A DNA stretch of 12,490 nucleotides from an uncultured Eubacteriales bacterium (GTDB taxonomy: Bacteria > Bacillota > Clostridia > Christensenellales > Borkfalkiaceae), in NCBI GenBank assembly GCA_905207385.1, contig CAJLLH010000026.1:1-12490 (forward strand). Reading direction: 5' to 3'. Position numbers and translations under genes: made by a program. The notes beneath the pieces were generated by a model, which saw only the letters and a list, made by a program, of their open reading frames with translations, made no database searches and was not told where the DNA came from. Each line of letters starts with the position of its first letter. Positions within the stretch are counted from its first letter, which is position 1. Below, piece by piece: positions 1 to 6,794 of the stretch.

Positions 1-26
1 TAGTCAAAGCAATTAATCTTTAGCAA

Positions 27-962
27 TCAGCCTTTCGTGTGCACGGTTTTGCCTGCCACTTTCTTTTCGGTAGCGGCAAACAGTTCGCCTCGCCTGTCTT
101 TTCCCATAAAGAATATCGCCAGCGAGCCGGGACCAACGTGTGCACCGCTTACAATGTCAAAGTATTCAATGGTAACTTCGCGCGCGCCCATCTCTTTAAC
201 CATATCTGCAAGCGCAACGGCTTCTTCCTCGCAGTTGCAGTGGCTTATTGCAACGGTCTGAGCTTCGGGGAATACGGCATAGTTTTTGTAGTAGTCTGCA
301 AGTTCGGCAACGGACTTTCTTCTTCCGCGCACCTTGCCGCACATGGAAATTTTAGCATTGCCGTCAGCTTTAAGAATGGGCTTTATGTTTAAAATTGTGC
401 CCGCTATTGCCACCGCGCTTGAAATTCTTCCGCCTTTTCTTAAATATTTAAGGTCGGCTACAGTAAAGTAAGAGTTAAGCTTGAACTTATTGTTTTCAAG
501 CCATTTGCAGCAAGTTTCAACGTCTTCGCCCATGCCGCGGAGTTTAGCTACCTGAACGGCAAGCAGACCTTCGCCGAAGCCTGAATTTGCCGAATCTATT
601 ACATAAATTCTGCGTTCGGGATATTTTTTCATAAGTTCGCGTGCGGCGTTGTTCGCCTGATGGTTTGTTCCGCTTATCTGCGAAGATATTGTTATCATAA
701 GCACGTCTTTTTCTGCTTTAAGCGAATTTTCAAACTGTGCGGCAATTCTTTCTTCGGGAATAAGGGAGGTAGAAACTTCTGCGCCCTTAGACATCGCCGT
801 ATAAAATTCTTCAGCCGCCTTAGAAAACGGTATGCCGTTTTCATAGCATACAACCTCTTTACCATTGCACATGCATACATAGGGGATAACCTTAATCGAG
901 TAATCTTCAATCATTTTTTCTGTAAGGTTGGCAGAAGAGTCTACAAAAATATCAAATTTCAT
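27..962 (-). CDS. DegV family fatty-acid-binding protein (FakB-like)
   Basis: A 311-residue protein, full length for the DegV family. These proteins bind one fatty acid; in FakA/FakB systems they present it to a kinase for phosphorylation and entry into phospholipid synthesis. Family motifs are visible in order: DSSANL (8-13), VSTS (63-66), ISSQISGT (92-99), LKYLRKGGRI (171-180), LNIKPIL (191-197), VRGRRK (211-216) and GAHVGPG (273-279). No signal peptide or membrane segment is present, so it is cytosolic. The start is supported by an AAGGAGG Shine-Dalgarno (complement of 973-979) about ten bases before the ATG. It is read away from everything else in the window. No fakA kinase gene is visible, but the region to the left is cut off. 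The family call is secure; the bound lipid is unknown. Confidence 0.95.
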   Translation of the reverse strand: MKFDIFVDSSANLTEKMIEDYSIKVIPYVCMCNGKEVVCYENGIPFSKAAEEFYTAMSKGAEVSTSLIPEERIAAQFENSLKAEKDVLMITISSQISGTNHQANNAARELMKKYPERRIYVIDSANSGFGEGLLAVQVAKLRGMGEDVETCCKWLENNKFKLNSYFTVADLKYLRKGGRISSAVAIAGTILNIKPILKADGNAKISMCGKVRGRRKSVAELADYYKNYAVFPEAQTVAISHCNCEEEAVALADMVKEMGAREVTIEYFDIVSGAHVGPGSLAIFFMGKDRRGELFAATEKKVAGKTVHTKG

Positions 963-979
963 TTTTAATGTTCCTCCTT

Positions 980-1032
980 AAATAAAAATTGGATATATAC
1001 TATGGCTCAAATAAGCCGTGTGAACTATTTTA
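980..1032 (-). promoter_or_regulatory. Possible promoter of the DegV gene
   Basis: On the minus strand a TTCACA-like -35 is followed after 16 bases by TAGTAT, then a short leader carrying the AAGGAGG site. The match to sigma-A consensus is only partial, and other registers are possible in this AT-rich stretch. Confidence 0.35.
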
Positions 1033-1207
1033 TGCTTTACGCAATTACGGCAATATGTGCTTTAATCAAAGCGCATATATTTTCTTCCCGAAAAATAATT
1101 GCTTTTAAATATGATAATTTTTGTGTTTTTTTTGCTTTAGGCTGTGTGATTTAATTCTGTCGAATATATGCTGAACTGAAACGTCAATCGATAACTCAAT
1201 GTAGCCT

Positions 1208-1255
1208 TAAATTTAAAGTAACGTAAAATTAAAACAACGTCAAATTTAAACCATT
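1208..1255. repeat. Three imperfect 16-base tandem repeats
   Basis: Copies at 1208-1223, 1224-1239 and 1240-1255 follow the pattern TAAATTTAAAGTAACG. Copy 2 matches copy 1 at 13 of 16 positions; copy 3 matches copy 2 at 11 of 16. The AACG at the end of the first two copies is not kept in the third. The array is very AT-rich and no function is evident. Confidence 0.55.
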
Positions 1256-1340
1256 AAACCGCATCGCAATTCAATTGCTATGACTTTTAAATTAAATGGT
1301 ATACGTTTATTTTTGCGCGTTCACCTTAAACTGATGCGAG

Positions 1341-1396
1341 ACTTAAAGTTTAAGTTCTGGTTAAGTCGGCTTAAGTCATTTTAAGGCGGTGTAAGT
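1341..1396. repeat. Phased TTAAGT array headed by a palindrome
   Basis: A 15-base palindrome, ACTTAAA-G-TTTAAGT (1341-1355), runs into direct repeats: TTAAGT at 1350, 1361 and 1371, TTAAGG at 1381 and GTAAGT at 1391. The start-to-start steps are 11, 10, 10 and 10 bases, close to one DNA turn. Hexamers at 10-11 base spacing resemble the direct-repeat sites of OmpR/PhoB-family response regulators, but no such regulator is encoded here. A protein-binding array or a curved-DNA element are the two readings. Confidence 0.6.
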
Positions 1397-1647
1397 TCAG
1401 AGCTTGGCGTCAGGTGCAAAGAAGAGGTGGGGGATAAAATAAAGTAGGTTTAATTTGCCTGTTTCATTAAGTCTGCCTGCTGTAAAAATTATCGCAAATA
1501 AACTTAAATAAAAATAATATTAATCAATCTGATTTTCGTGTATATTCTTTAATACTGCTTTGCGATATCACATAACTTATTATAACCGACATAGCAAATA
1601 AAAACACCCTATTGTTCGTGAATGCATTCTACAATTTAAAAATGTAA

Positions 1648-1659
1648 TTATACCGCGCA
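1648..1659 (-). promoter_or_regulatory. Possible leftward -10 element (GCGCGGTATAAT)
   Basis: On the minus strand a perfect TATAAT (complement of 1648-1653) is preceded by GCGCGG, the same 12-mer found at the FMN-binding gene promoter. No good -35 lies 16-18 bases upstream; that position falls inside the CTCTACT operator-like element. Transcription would run leftward through the intergenic region. It could be an activator-dependent promoter or chance. Confidence 0.35.
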
Positions 1660-1665
1660 AAAATA

Positions 1666-1709
1666 CAACTCTACTACAAAATTTTCACGCTCTACTCACA
1701 GTAGAGTTG
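1666..1709. promoter_or_regulatory. Operator-like element with three CTCTACT half-sites
   Basis: CTCTACT occurs at 1669-1675 and again at 1690-1696, exactly 21 bases (two helical turns) apart. The second copy pairs with AGTAGAG at 1700-1706 to form a palindrome with a 3-base centre. The outer arms extend to a 10-base inverted repeat, CAACTCTACT (1666-1675) with AGTAGAGTTG (1700-1709). It lies just upstream of the XRE gene's -35, a classic position for an autoregulatory operator. That the XRE protein binds it is inference. Confidence 0.55.
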
Positions 1710-1719
1710 GTAAATTTTA

Positions 1720-1748
1720 TTGATTTTATGGTTAAAATATGTTAAAAT
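1720..1748 (+). promoter_or_regulatory. Promoter of the XRE regulator (leaderless)
   Basis: A -35 TTGATT (1720-1725) and a -10 TAAAAT (1743-1748) are separated by 17 bases. The expected transcription start falls on or next to the ATG at 1755, and there is no Shine-Dalgarno site at usable spacing, so the mRNA should be leaderless. A second TAAAAT at 1733-1738 lacks a properly spaced -35. Confidence 0.55.
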
Positions 1749-1754
1749 TCAGGT

Positions 1755-2354
1755 ATGAACGAACCAGAAGATATAAAAGACATAATTGCGGAAAACCTTT
1801 TAAGGTTCCGCACGCAGGCAAATCTTACGCAGGCACAGCTTGCGGAGCTGCTTAATTATTCCGATAAAGCAGTTTCAAAATGGGAAAGGGGAGAGTCTGT
1901 TCCCGATATCCGCGTGCTTATGCAGATTGCAGGCATATACAACATAAAGCTGGACGACCTTGTCAGCCGCCCCGCCGAAAAAGAGGTTAAGCCCGTTCTT
2001 CACAAGCGTAAAAAGCGTCTTTTAATAACGCTTTTGTCTTTCGCGCTTGTGTGGTTTATAGCGACGGGTCTGTTTGTCATTTTAAATTATATTCCTAACC
2101 TCAGTTACGAATTTCTGAGCTTTGTGTGCGCTGCCTTCGTTTCGTCCATAGTGCTTACGGTATTTTCCGTTATGTGGGGCAACAGAATAACGAATGCCAT
2201 ATCGTGCTCGCTTATTTTGTGGTCGCTCGCTTCAATGATTTTTACGTTTTTGCACCTGTTTACCGAACTTTCGGGCTCGTGGCTTATTTTTGTGGCGGCT
2301 TGCCCGTTTGAAGTGCTGATAATTTTGTGGTTCGTTTTCCGCAAAGTTAAGTAA
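1755..2354 (+). CDS. XRE-family transcriptional regulator with four-helix membrane domain
   Basis: A 199-residue protein with an N-terminal lambda-repressor-type helix-turn-helix (about residues 14-69; recognition-helix region SDKAVSKWERG at 36-46). A basic linker (HKRKKR, 83-88) leads into four predicted membrane helices at roughly 89-112, 118-141, 146-169 and 174-196. It is probably a membrane-tethered DNA-binding protein, a common Firmicutes architecture in which the membrane part may sense a signal. No ligand or catalytic motif is seen in that part. An operator-like element with three repeated half-sites sits directly upstream, suggesting autoregulation. No SD precedes the ATG and the -10 ends six bases before it. 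Its targets are unknown; the next gene downstream is a candidate only by proximity. Confidence 0.9.
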   Translation: MNEPEDIKDIIAENLLRFRTQANLTQAQLAELLNYSDKAVSKWERGESVPDIRVLMQIAGIYNIKLDDLVSRPAEKEVKPVLHKRKKRLLITLLSFALVWFIATGLFVILNYIPNLSYEFLSFVCAAFVSSIVLTVFSVMWGNRITNAISCSLILWSLASMIFTFLHLFTELSGSWLIFVAACPFEVLIILWFVFRKVK

Positions 2355-2369
2355 TTGCCCCCGTACTAT

Positions 2370-2422
2370 GCCGCAATTAACGCGTTTATATTTTTTAGGC
2401 GCGGGCTTTGCGGCAGATTTTT
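2370..2422 (+). terminator. Possible terminator after the XRE gene
   Basis: GCCGCAA (2370-2376) pairs with TTGCGGC (2408-2414), and an inner CGCG pair lies within the loop. The right arm is followed after three bases by five T. The loop is long, so termination is plausible but not certain. Confidence 0.4.
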
Positions 2423-2442
2423 CTTATAAAAAGGCTGATTTT

Positions 2443-2471
2443 TTTGCATAATGCCGCCCGCGCGGTATAGT
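2443..2471 (+). promoter_or_regulatory. Promoter of the ThrE-family gene (leaderless)
   Basis: A -10 TATAGT (2466-2471) is preceded by GCGCGG. A TTTGCA or TTGCAT -35-like hexamer at 2443-2449 lies 16-17 bases upstream. The expected transcription start is at about 2478-2479, on the ATG itself. No SD site is present. Confidence 0.5.
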
Positions 2472-2478
2472 ATATCGT

Positions 2479-3789
2479 ATGGAATACTGTTATATCGGCG
2501 CGGAAAAAGATTATATAAATAATATGCGGCATTGCCAAAGGGTTGCAGACGCGGCGTTAAAGCTTATGAGTTGCCTTGTCTGCGGCGGAGTTGCGGTCGG
2601 CATTGCACAAAGCTGTGCGTCCCGCTTATGCTCTGCATACGGCGTAATCTGCATTTCTGCGGAATACTCCGCTACAGCTTCCGTGTGCGTGGATTGCGGA
2701 GGCGTTGCTGTTTCCAGACAGTCCCGCGCAAAATCCGGCGCAACCAATTTGAAACTTTCTCAAGAATGTTATAAAATTCTAAGTAGTGCCGAAGGCGGCT
2801 CGCCGCTTGAAATAACGCTGCAACAATTGCGTTCAATCGAACATATATCTGCACCAATTGCGGTAAAAGCTTCAGGCGGAGCATTTGCGTGTGCGGCTTT
2901 TTGCGCTTTTTTCGGCGGAGGCGTTACCGATTGCGCGGCTTGCTTTTTAACGGGATTTGTCGCGTGTATGCTTATGTTCATTGCCGAAGGGCAAACGGGA
3001 GAGGCGGCGCTTTGTTTTATAACTTCGGTTGTAGGCGGCGCGCTGTGCATATTCTTTTGCACTATGGCGTACAAATTCGGGCTTGATTGCAATTTCCGCT
3101 CTGTCGTTTACGGCAGCATAATGCCTGTAATACCAGGGCTTAAACTTTGCGGCGCAATTCAGAACATAATGTGCGGCGATATTCGTTACGGTGCATATTC
3201 GCTTATCAATGCGCTTGCTTGCGCCTCGGCAATAGCGGCGGGATACGCACTTTCCGTAAGAATTTTTTCTGCGGAAGTGCCGCAATATGCTGAAAATAAT
3301 GTTGCTCCTTTTTACAGACTGACAGCTTCGGTTTGCGGGGCTTTGGGGTTTGCCGTAATGTTCGGCGCGGGGGTAAAACGTTCAGTTCAGGGCGCTTTTT
3401 TTGCGGCGCTTGGCTATGCGGTGTATCTTCTTTCAGAAAATACCGGCGAATTTACGGCGCTTTTTGCGGCATCTGCTGTCTGTTCGTTTGCAGCAATGCT
3501 TTCTGCCCATATATTAAAAATACCCTCGGCAGTATTTCTTATACCTGCAATGGTCCCCCTTGTTCCGGGGGCGGCGCTGTACAGCACGGCGCAGTCGCTA
3601 ATTTTTGGCGAAATGTCTGCCGCGCAAAGCGGACTTATTTATTCGCTGCGCGCTTTCAGTTCGGTTGCGGGCGGCGGAGTTATCGCCGCAGTTATCATAA
3701 ATTTATCAAGCAAAGCTGTTGCCGTCATAAGTAAAAAGCTGCACTTTCGTGCAAGCAAGCGTGCGGCAATACTCCAAAATAAAAAATAA
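2479..3789 (+). CDS. Threonine/serine exporter (ThrE) family membrane protein
   Basis: A 436-residue protein with both ThrE halves in one chain: an N-terminal ThrE/DUF1212-type half (to about 265) and a C-terminal ThrE_2-type half (about 278-410). In many Firmicutes these are separate genes. Each half carries the family's Pro-Gly loop, PVIPG (216-220) and PLVPG (360-364), both followed by a short helix and an acidic or Gly residue. About ten hydrophobic segments are visible. Characterised members export threonine and serine; the substrate here is inferred. An odd trait is 24 cysteines, 22 of them within the first 248 residues, including CLVC (32-35), CVDC (70-73) and CAAC (152-155). The start at 2479 has no SD but has a -10 just upstream; an in-frame ATG at 2524 is an alternative. 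Confidence 0.85.
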   Translation: MEYCYIGAEKDYINNMRHCQRVADAALKLMSCLVCGGVAVGIAQSCASRLCSAYGVICISAEYSATASVCVDCGGVAVSRQSRAKSGATNLKLSQECYKILSSAEGGSPLEITLQQLRSIEHISAPIAVKASGGAFACAAFCAFFGGGVTDCAACFLTGFVACMLMFIAEGQTGEAALCFITSVVGGALCIFFCTMAYKFGLDCNFRSVVYGSIMPVIPGLKLCGAIQNIMCGDIRYGAYSLINALACASAIAAGYALSVRIFSAEVPQYAENNVAPFYRLTASVCGALGFAVMFGAGVKRSVQGAFFAALGYAVYLLSENTGEFTALFAASAVCSFAAMLSAHILKIPSAVFLIPAMVPLVPGAALYSTAQSLIFGEMSAAQSGLIYSLRAFSSVAGGGVIAAVIINLSSKAVAVISKKLHFRASKRAAILQNKK

Positions 3790-3808
3790 ATTCTGCGGGC
3801 GCAGTTTT

Positions 3809-3832
3809 CGTGCGCGCGCACGTATATACATA
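3809..3832. other. 24-base perfect pyrimidine-purine alternation (Z-DNA-prone)
   Basis: Every base from 3809 to 3832 alternates pyrimidine and purine. The run begins with the 14-base palindrome CGTGCGCGCGCACG (3809-3822) and ends in TATATACATA. It fills almost half the 54-base gap between the ThrE-family gene and gltX and abuts the gltX Shine-Dalgarno site. The palindrome could fold as a small hairpin or act as an operator. No U-tract follows, so it is not an intrinsic terminator. Confidence 0.6.
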
Positions 3833-3843
3833 AAGGAGAGAAT

Positions 3844-5487
3844 ATGGATCTCATAAAACTTGCTTCAAGGCTCATTCCCGATGAAAACCTTCCCTCGCTG
3901 GAAGATTGCGAAAAGGCTTACCCTCCCCGCAAACTCAAAGAGGGTGCTGAAGTTACCCGTCTTGCACCTTCGCCTACGGGTTTCATTCACCTCGGCAATC
4001 TTTACAGCGCGCTCGCTGACGAACGCACCGCTCACACCACGGACGGCGTGTTCTATCTGAGAATAGAGGATACCGACGAAAAGCGCAAGGTTGACGGCGC
4101 GGTAGAGTCGGTTATACGTTCGCTTAAGTACTTCGGCGTAAACTTTGACGAAGGCGCAGAGATAGACGGGGAAAACGCATACGGCCCTTACTATCAGCGC
4201 CGCCGCGCGCCTATATACAGGGCGTTCGCTAAAAATCTTATAGAGCGCGGGCTTGCTTATCCCTGCTTCTGCACTGAAGAGGAGCTTGACGAAACAAGAA
4301 GAATTCAGACCGAAAAGAAGGAAATAACGGGCTACTATGGCGAATACGCAAAGTGCCGCAACCTTACCGAAGATCAGATATACGCTGCGCTTGACAGCGG
4401 CAAATCTTTTGTTATAAGGCTTAAGTCGCAGGGCGACGTAAGTGTTAAACACACTTTCCGCGACGCCATAAAAGGCAGCATCACTGTAACCGAAAACAAT
4501 CAGGACGTAGTCATTTTAAAGTCGGACGGCATTCCCACATATCATTTCGCCCACGCGATAGACGACCATTTCATGCGTACAACATTGGTTATAAGGGGCG
4601 AAGAGTGGCTTTCCAGCCTTCCCATTCATATAGAGCTTTTCAAAGTGCTCGGGTTCGAATTGCCCAGATACGGCCATACTTGCTCGCTCATGAAGGTGGA
4701 TAACGGCACAAAACGCAAGCTTTCCAAGCGTAAAGACCCCGAACTTTCGCTCGATTTCTACCGCGCGGCGGGTTACTATCCCAAGGCGGTTATCAAATAC
4801 CTTATGACCATTCTCAATTCCAATTTTGAAGAGTGGGCGGCAAAGAACCCCGCAGCCGATTACAGGGAATTCCCTTTCTCGGTTTCTAAAATGGGTAAAA
4901 GCGGTGCGCTGTTCGATTTGGACAAGCTCAACGACGTATCCAGGGACGAGCTTTCAAAACTTTCGCCCGAGGAGATGTACGTTTTCCTCAAAGGCTGGGT
5001 AGACGAGTTCGGCACCGATGCGGACAAGGCGCATTTTGCGAACGCCGACTATGTAACCAGAATACTTGCACTTATTATGGGTGCCGGCGCAAAGAAGCGC
5101 CGCAAGGATATTGTCCGCGCAGAGCAGGGCGTACGCCTTATGGACTATTTCTTTGACGATATTTTCTCGCCCGAATACACTTTCCGCGCCGATAATCAAA
5201 CGGTAAACAAAATGCTTAAAGAATTTGCTGCCGTTTACGACGAAGCCGACGACAATTCCGCGTGGTTTGCAAAGTTAAAGCAGGCGGCAGCCGCGGCGGG
5301 TTTTGCTGCGGAAAATGCTGAATACAAGCTCAACCCCGAAGCATACAAAGGCAACGTTTCAGACGCGGCGGAAATAGTGCGCATAGCGGTAACGGGCAGC
5401 CCCAATTCGCCCGACCTTTGCACGGTAATGGGCATACTCGGCAAAGAACGCGCTTTGGCAAGACTTTGCGCCGCTGAAAGGCAATAA
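3844..5487 (+). CDS. gltX: Glutamate--tRNA ligase (class I)
   Basis: A 547-residue cytosolic enzyme that charges tRNA with glutamate using ATP. It has the class I signatures: RLAPSPTGFIHLGN (39-52), in which HLGN is the HIGH motif, and KLSKRK (292-297) as the KMSKS loop. The CFC pair (141-143) with Y168 and C171 fits the GluRS zinc site, and TYHFAHAIDDH plus RGEEWLSS are conserved core segments. About 36 residues precede the Rossmann fold (with YPPRKLKEGAEVTR), an extension I recognise from a Clostridia-type GluRS subgroup. Whether it is discriminating or also charges tRNA-Gln cannot be told; no gatCAB genes are in view. An AGGAG SD (3834-3838) supports the start. The gap to the upstream gene is 54 bases with no clear terminator, so readthrough is possible. 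Confidence 0.96.
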   Translation: MDLIKLASRLIPDENLPSLEDCEKAYPPRKLKEGAEVTRLAPSPTGFIHLGNLYSALADERTAHTTDGVFYLRIEDTDEKRKVDGAVESVIRSLKYFGVNFDEGAEIDGENAYGPYYQRRRAPIYRAFAKNLIERGLAYPCFCTEEELDETRRIQTEKKEITGYYGEYAKCRNLTEDQIYAALDSGKSFVIRLKSQGDVSVKHTFRDAIKGSITVTENNQDVVILKSDGIPTYHFAHAIDDHFMRTTLVIRGEEWLSSLPIHIELFKVLGFELPRYGHTCSLMKVDNGTKRKLSKRKDPELSLDFYRAAGYYPKAVIKYLMTILNSNFEEWAAKNPAADYREFPFSVSKMGKSGALFDLDKLNDVSRDELSKLSPEEMYVFLKGWVDEFGTDADKAHFANADYVTRILALIMGAGAKKRRKDIVRAEQGVRLMDYFFDDIFSPEYTFRADNQTVNKMLKEFAAVYDEADDNSAWFAKLKQAAAAAGFAAENAEYKLNPEAYKGNVSDAAEIVRIAVTGSPNSPDLCTVMGILGKERALARLCAAERQ

Positions 5488-5523
5488 TCGGCGCATAGTA
5501 CGCGTCCAATTTTTGAAAGGCTT

Positions 5524-5576
5524 TTGATTTTAAAAGTTTTTTTGCATTATTATGACCGCTGAAAATCTTAAGGAGG
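5524..5576 (+). promoter_or_regulatory. Promoter and SD site of the CmpB-domain gene
   Basis: A TTGATT -35 (5524-5529) and TATTAT -10 (5548-5553) with an 18-base spacer lead to a short leader with a strong AAGGAGG SD (5570-5576) about nine bases before the ATG. A weak CTTTT/AAAAG hairpin with a T-run overlaps this region and might serve as a poor gltX terminator. Confidence 0.45.
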
Positions 5577-5585
5577 GGTTATTTT

Positions 5586-6542
5586 ATGGCGCAGATTCTG
5601 CTTGAGCTGAGTTTTCTGTTTTTTGTAGGCAGCTGTCTCGGCTGGTGCGTCGAGGTACTGTTCAGAAGGTTTTTCAGCGCAAAAAAATGGATAAACCCGG
5701 GCTTTCTTACAGGGCCTTATCTTCCGTTGTACGGGTTCGGACTTACATTTATGTACGGCGTAAGCTTCATACCCGTAAAAACGGGCGAAGTCTGGGTTGA
5801 TTACCTTATACTTATAATCATAGCGGGCGTGCTTCTTACGGCGCTCGAATATCTTGCGGGAATAATTTTCATCAAAGGCATGAAGATAAAACTGTGGGAT
5901 TATTCTTCCCGTCCGGGCAATATTCAGGGCATAATCTGCCCGCTGTTTTCGCTGTTGTGGACTGCCGCTGCCGCGATTTATATAATTTTCATTCACAGGT
6001 TCATAACGGGCTGGGTTGCGTGGTTTGTTGCACACCTCGGTTTTGCGTTTTTCGTAGGCTTCTTTTTCGGCGTGTTCACAATAGATTTGTGCCATTCGCT
6101 TAACCTTTCGGTAAAAATACGCGCGTTTGCAAAACAGCATAACATCGTCGTATCTTTTGAAAAACTCAAAGAGAGCGTCAAAGACGGCATAGAGCGTGGC
6201 AAAGAGCGCGCGGCGGAGAGCATAAAGCGCAACCGCGAAAAAGCTAAGGCAAAAAAAGCCAGCTTCCTTTTTGCCTTCAAATCGGGTAAGAGCATTCAGG
6301 AAATGCTGTCCGATTATATGAAGCGGCGCAAAAAGAGCGGCTCGGCAAATTCCGGTTCGGCTGCTCTGACCGAAGGTCTGGATTTAAGTTCTGCTTCCGA
6401 TTTAAACGACGGTGCAACAAAATCGCAAAAAAAAGATTTGTCTGGATGCAATAAAGTTTCTACTGACGTCAATAAATCAACTATCGGAACGGAAGGCGGC
6501 GATGCGGATAATTATTCGAAGAGTGAAAACTCTGAAAAATAA
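5586..6542 (+). CDS. CmpB-domain (putative ABC transporter type IV) membrane protein
   Basis: A 318-residue protein. Residues 1 to about 170 match the family often labelled 'putative ABC-transporter type IV' (ABC_trans_CmpB). Signatures are GWCVEV (20-25), the NPGFLTGPYLPLYGFG block (about 37-52) and the WDYSSRPGNIQGIICP block (about 104-119). Five membrane helices are predicted near 5-25, 44-63, 73-96, 113-137 and 142-165. A basic, probably helical or coiled-coil region (about 180-230) follows, then a polar Ser/Asn/Asp/Lys-rich tail to the end that looks disordered and lineage-specific. The molecular function of the family is not established, and no partner ATPase is visible apart from the downstream ABC gene, which carries its own. 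A strong AAGGAGG SD supports the start. Confidence 0.85.
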   Translation: MAQILLELSFLFFVGSCLGWCVEVLFRRFFSAKKWINPGFLTGPYLPLYGFGLTFMYGVSFIPVKTGEVWVDYLILIIIAGVLLTALEYLAGIIFIKGMKIKLWDYSSRPGNIQGIICPLFSLLWTAAAAIYIIFIHRFITGWVAWFVAHLGFAFFVGFFFGVFTIDLCHSLNLSVKIRAFAKQHNIVVSFEKLKESVKDGIERGKERAAESIKRNREKAKAKKASFLFAFKSGKSIQEMLSDYMKRRKKSGSANSGSAALTEGLDLSSASDLNDGATKSQKKDLSGCNKVSTDVNKSTIGTEGGDADNYSKSENSEK

Positions 6543-6591
6543 TTTCCTTAAATATTCACAAACGATTTATAAATAATTTATATACATATCT

Positions 6592-6597
6592 TATAAT
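6592..6597 (+). promoter_or_regulatory. Possible -10 for the ABC transporter gene
   Basis: A perfect TATAAT lies in an AT-rich stretch just past the CmpB gene, with only weak -35 candidates (for example TTTATA at 6566-6571, spacer too long). If used, it gives a leader of about 190 bases containing all the hairpins at 6616-6752. Confidence 0.35.
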
Positions 6598-6615
6598 TTT
6601 TACTGTAATGGAAAG

Positions 6616-6752
6616 GGGCGCGCAAAAAAGGCGCGCCCAAACTTATTAAAACTTGCGCGCACGCAGAGCGCGTGATGGGTAAATACGGTTTATTATGCCC
6701 GCGAGTGCAGGCATACGCCGTAAGCATTTATGCGGCAGAATATATTTGCCGC
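6616..6752 (+). repeat. Series of GC-rich inverted repeats in the ABC transporter leader
   Basis: At least three hairpins can be drawn: GGGCGCGC/GCGCGCCC (6616-6623 and 6631-6638, 7-base loop), CGCGC/GCGCG (6656-6660 and 6668-6672) and GCGGCA/TGCCGC (6732-6737 and 6747-6752). The first is strong but is followed by an A-rich, not T-rich, sequence, so it is not a standard intrinsic terminator. Possible roles are a 5' mRNA stabiliser, a structured regulatory leader, or a REP-like element. No known riboswitch consensus was recognised. Confidence 0.5.
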
Positions 6753-6794
6753 TATTAAAACAGACTAAGTTTTTTTATTTAAGGAAGATAAACA

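Larger units (their letters stand above)
963..1754. other. 792-base AT-rich intergenic region with no convincing gene
   Basis: I see no ORF with a ribosome-binding site on either strand and no tRNA-like or known riboswitch fold. The stretch is visibly more AT-rich than the flanking genes. It holds, from left to right, a 16-base imperfect tandem repeat (1208-1255), a palindrome plus phased TTAAGT array (1341-1396), another TTAAGT (1467-1472), a minus-strand TATAAT (1648-1653), an operator-like element (1666-1709) and the XRE promoter. It probably serves as the control region for the XRE gene, and perhaps for the DegV gene or a small leftward RNA. Confidence 0.6.

Noticed and set aside
1524..1592. 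A 22-codon minus-strand ORF starting MSVIISYVIS in the intergenic region
   Set aside because: It has no ribosome-binding site, no supported promoter at the right distance and no recognisable family. AT-rich sequence yields such short hydrophobic ORFs by chance.
3793..3808. Terminator between the ThrE-family gene and gltX (CTGC/GCAG followed by TTTT)
   Set aside because: The stem is only four to five pairs with a tiny loop and four T, too weak to support a call.
3865..4452. A long minus-strand open frame opposite gltX (195 codons), with similar antisense frames opposite the CmpB and ABC genes
   Set aside because: These are shadows of the sense genes' codon pattern. Their translations show no family motifs and they lack SD sites, while the sense frames are well-supported proteins.
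6616..6638. Intrinsic terminator for the CmpB gene
   Set aside because: The stem is strong, but the sequence after it is AAACTTATTAAA with no T-run, and it lies downstream of a possible promoter for the next gene. It is kept only as a hairpin.
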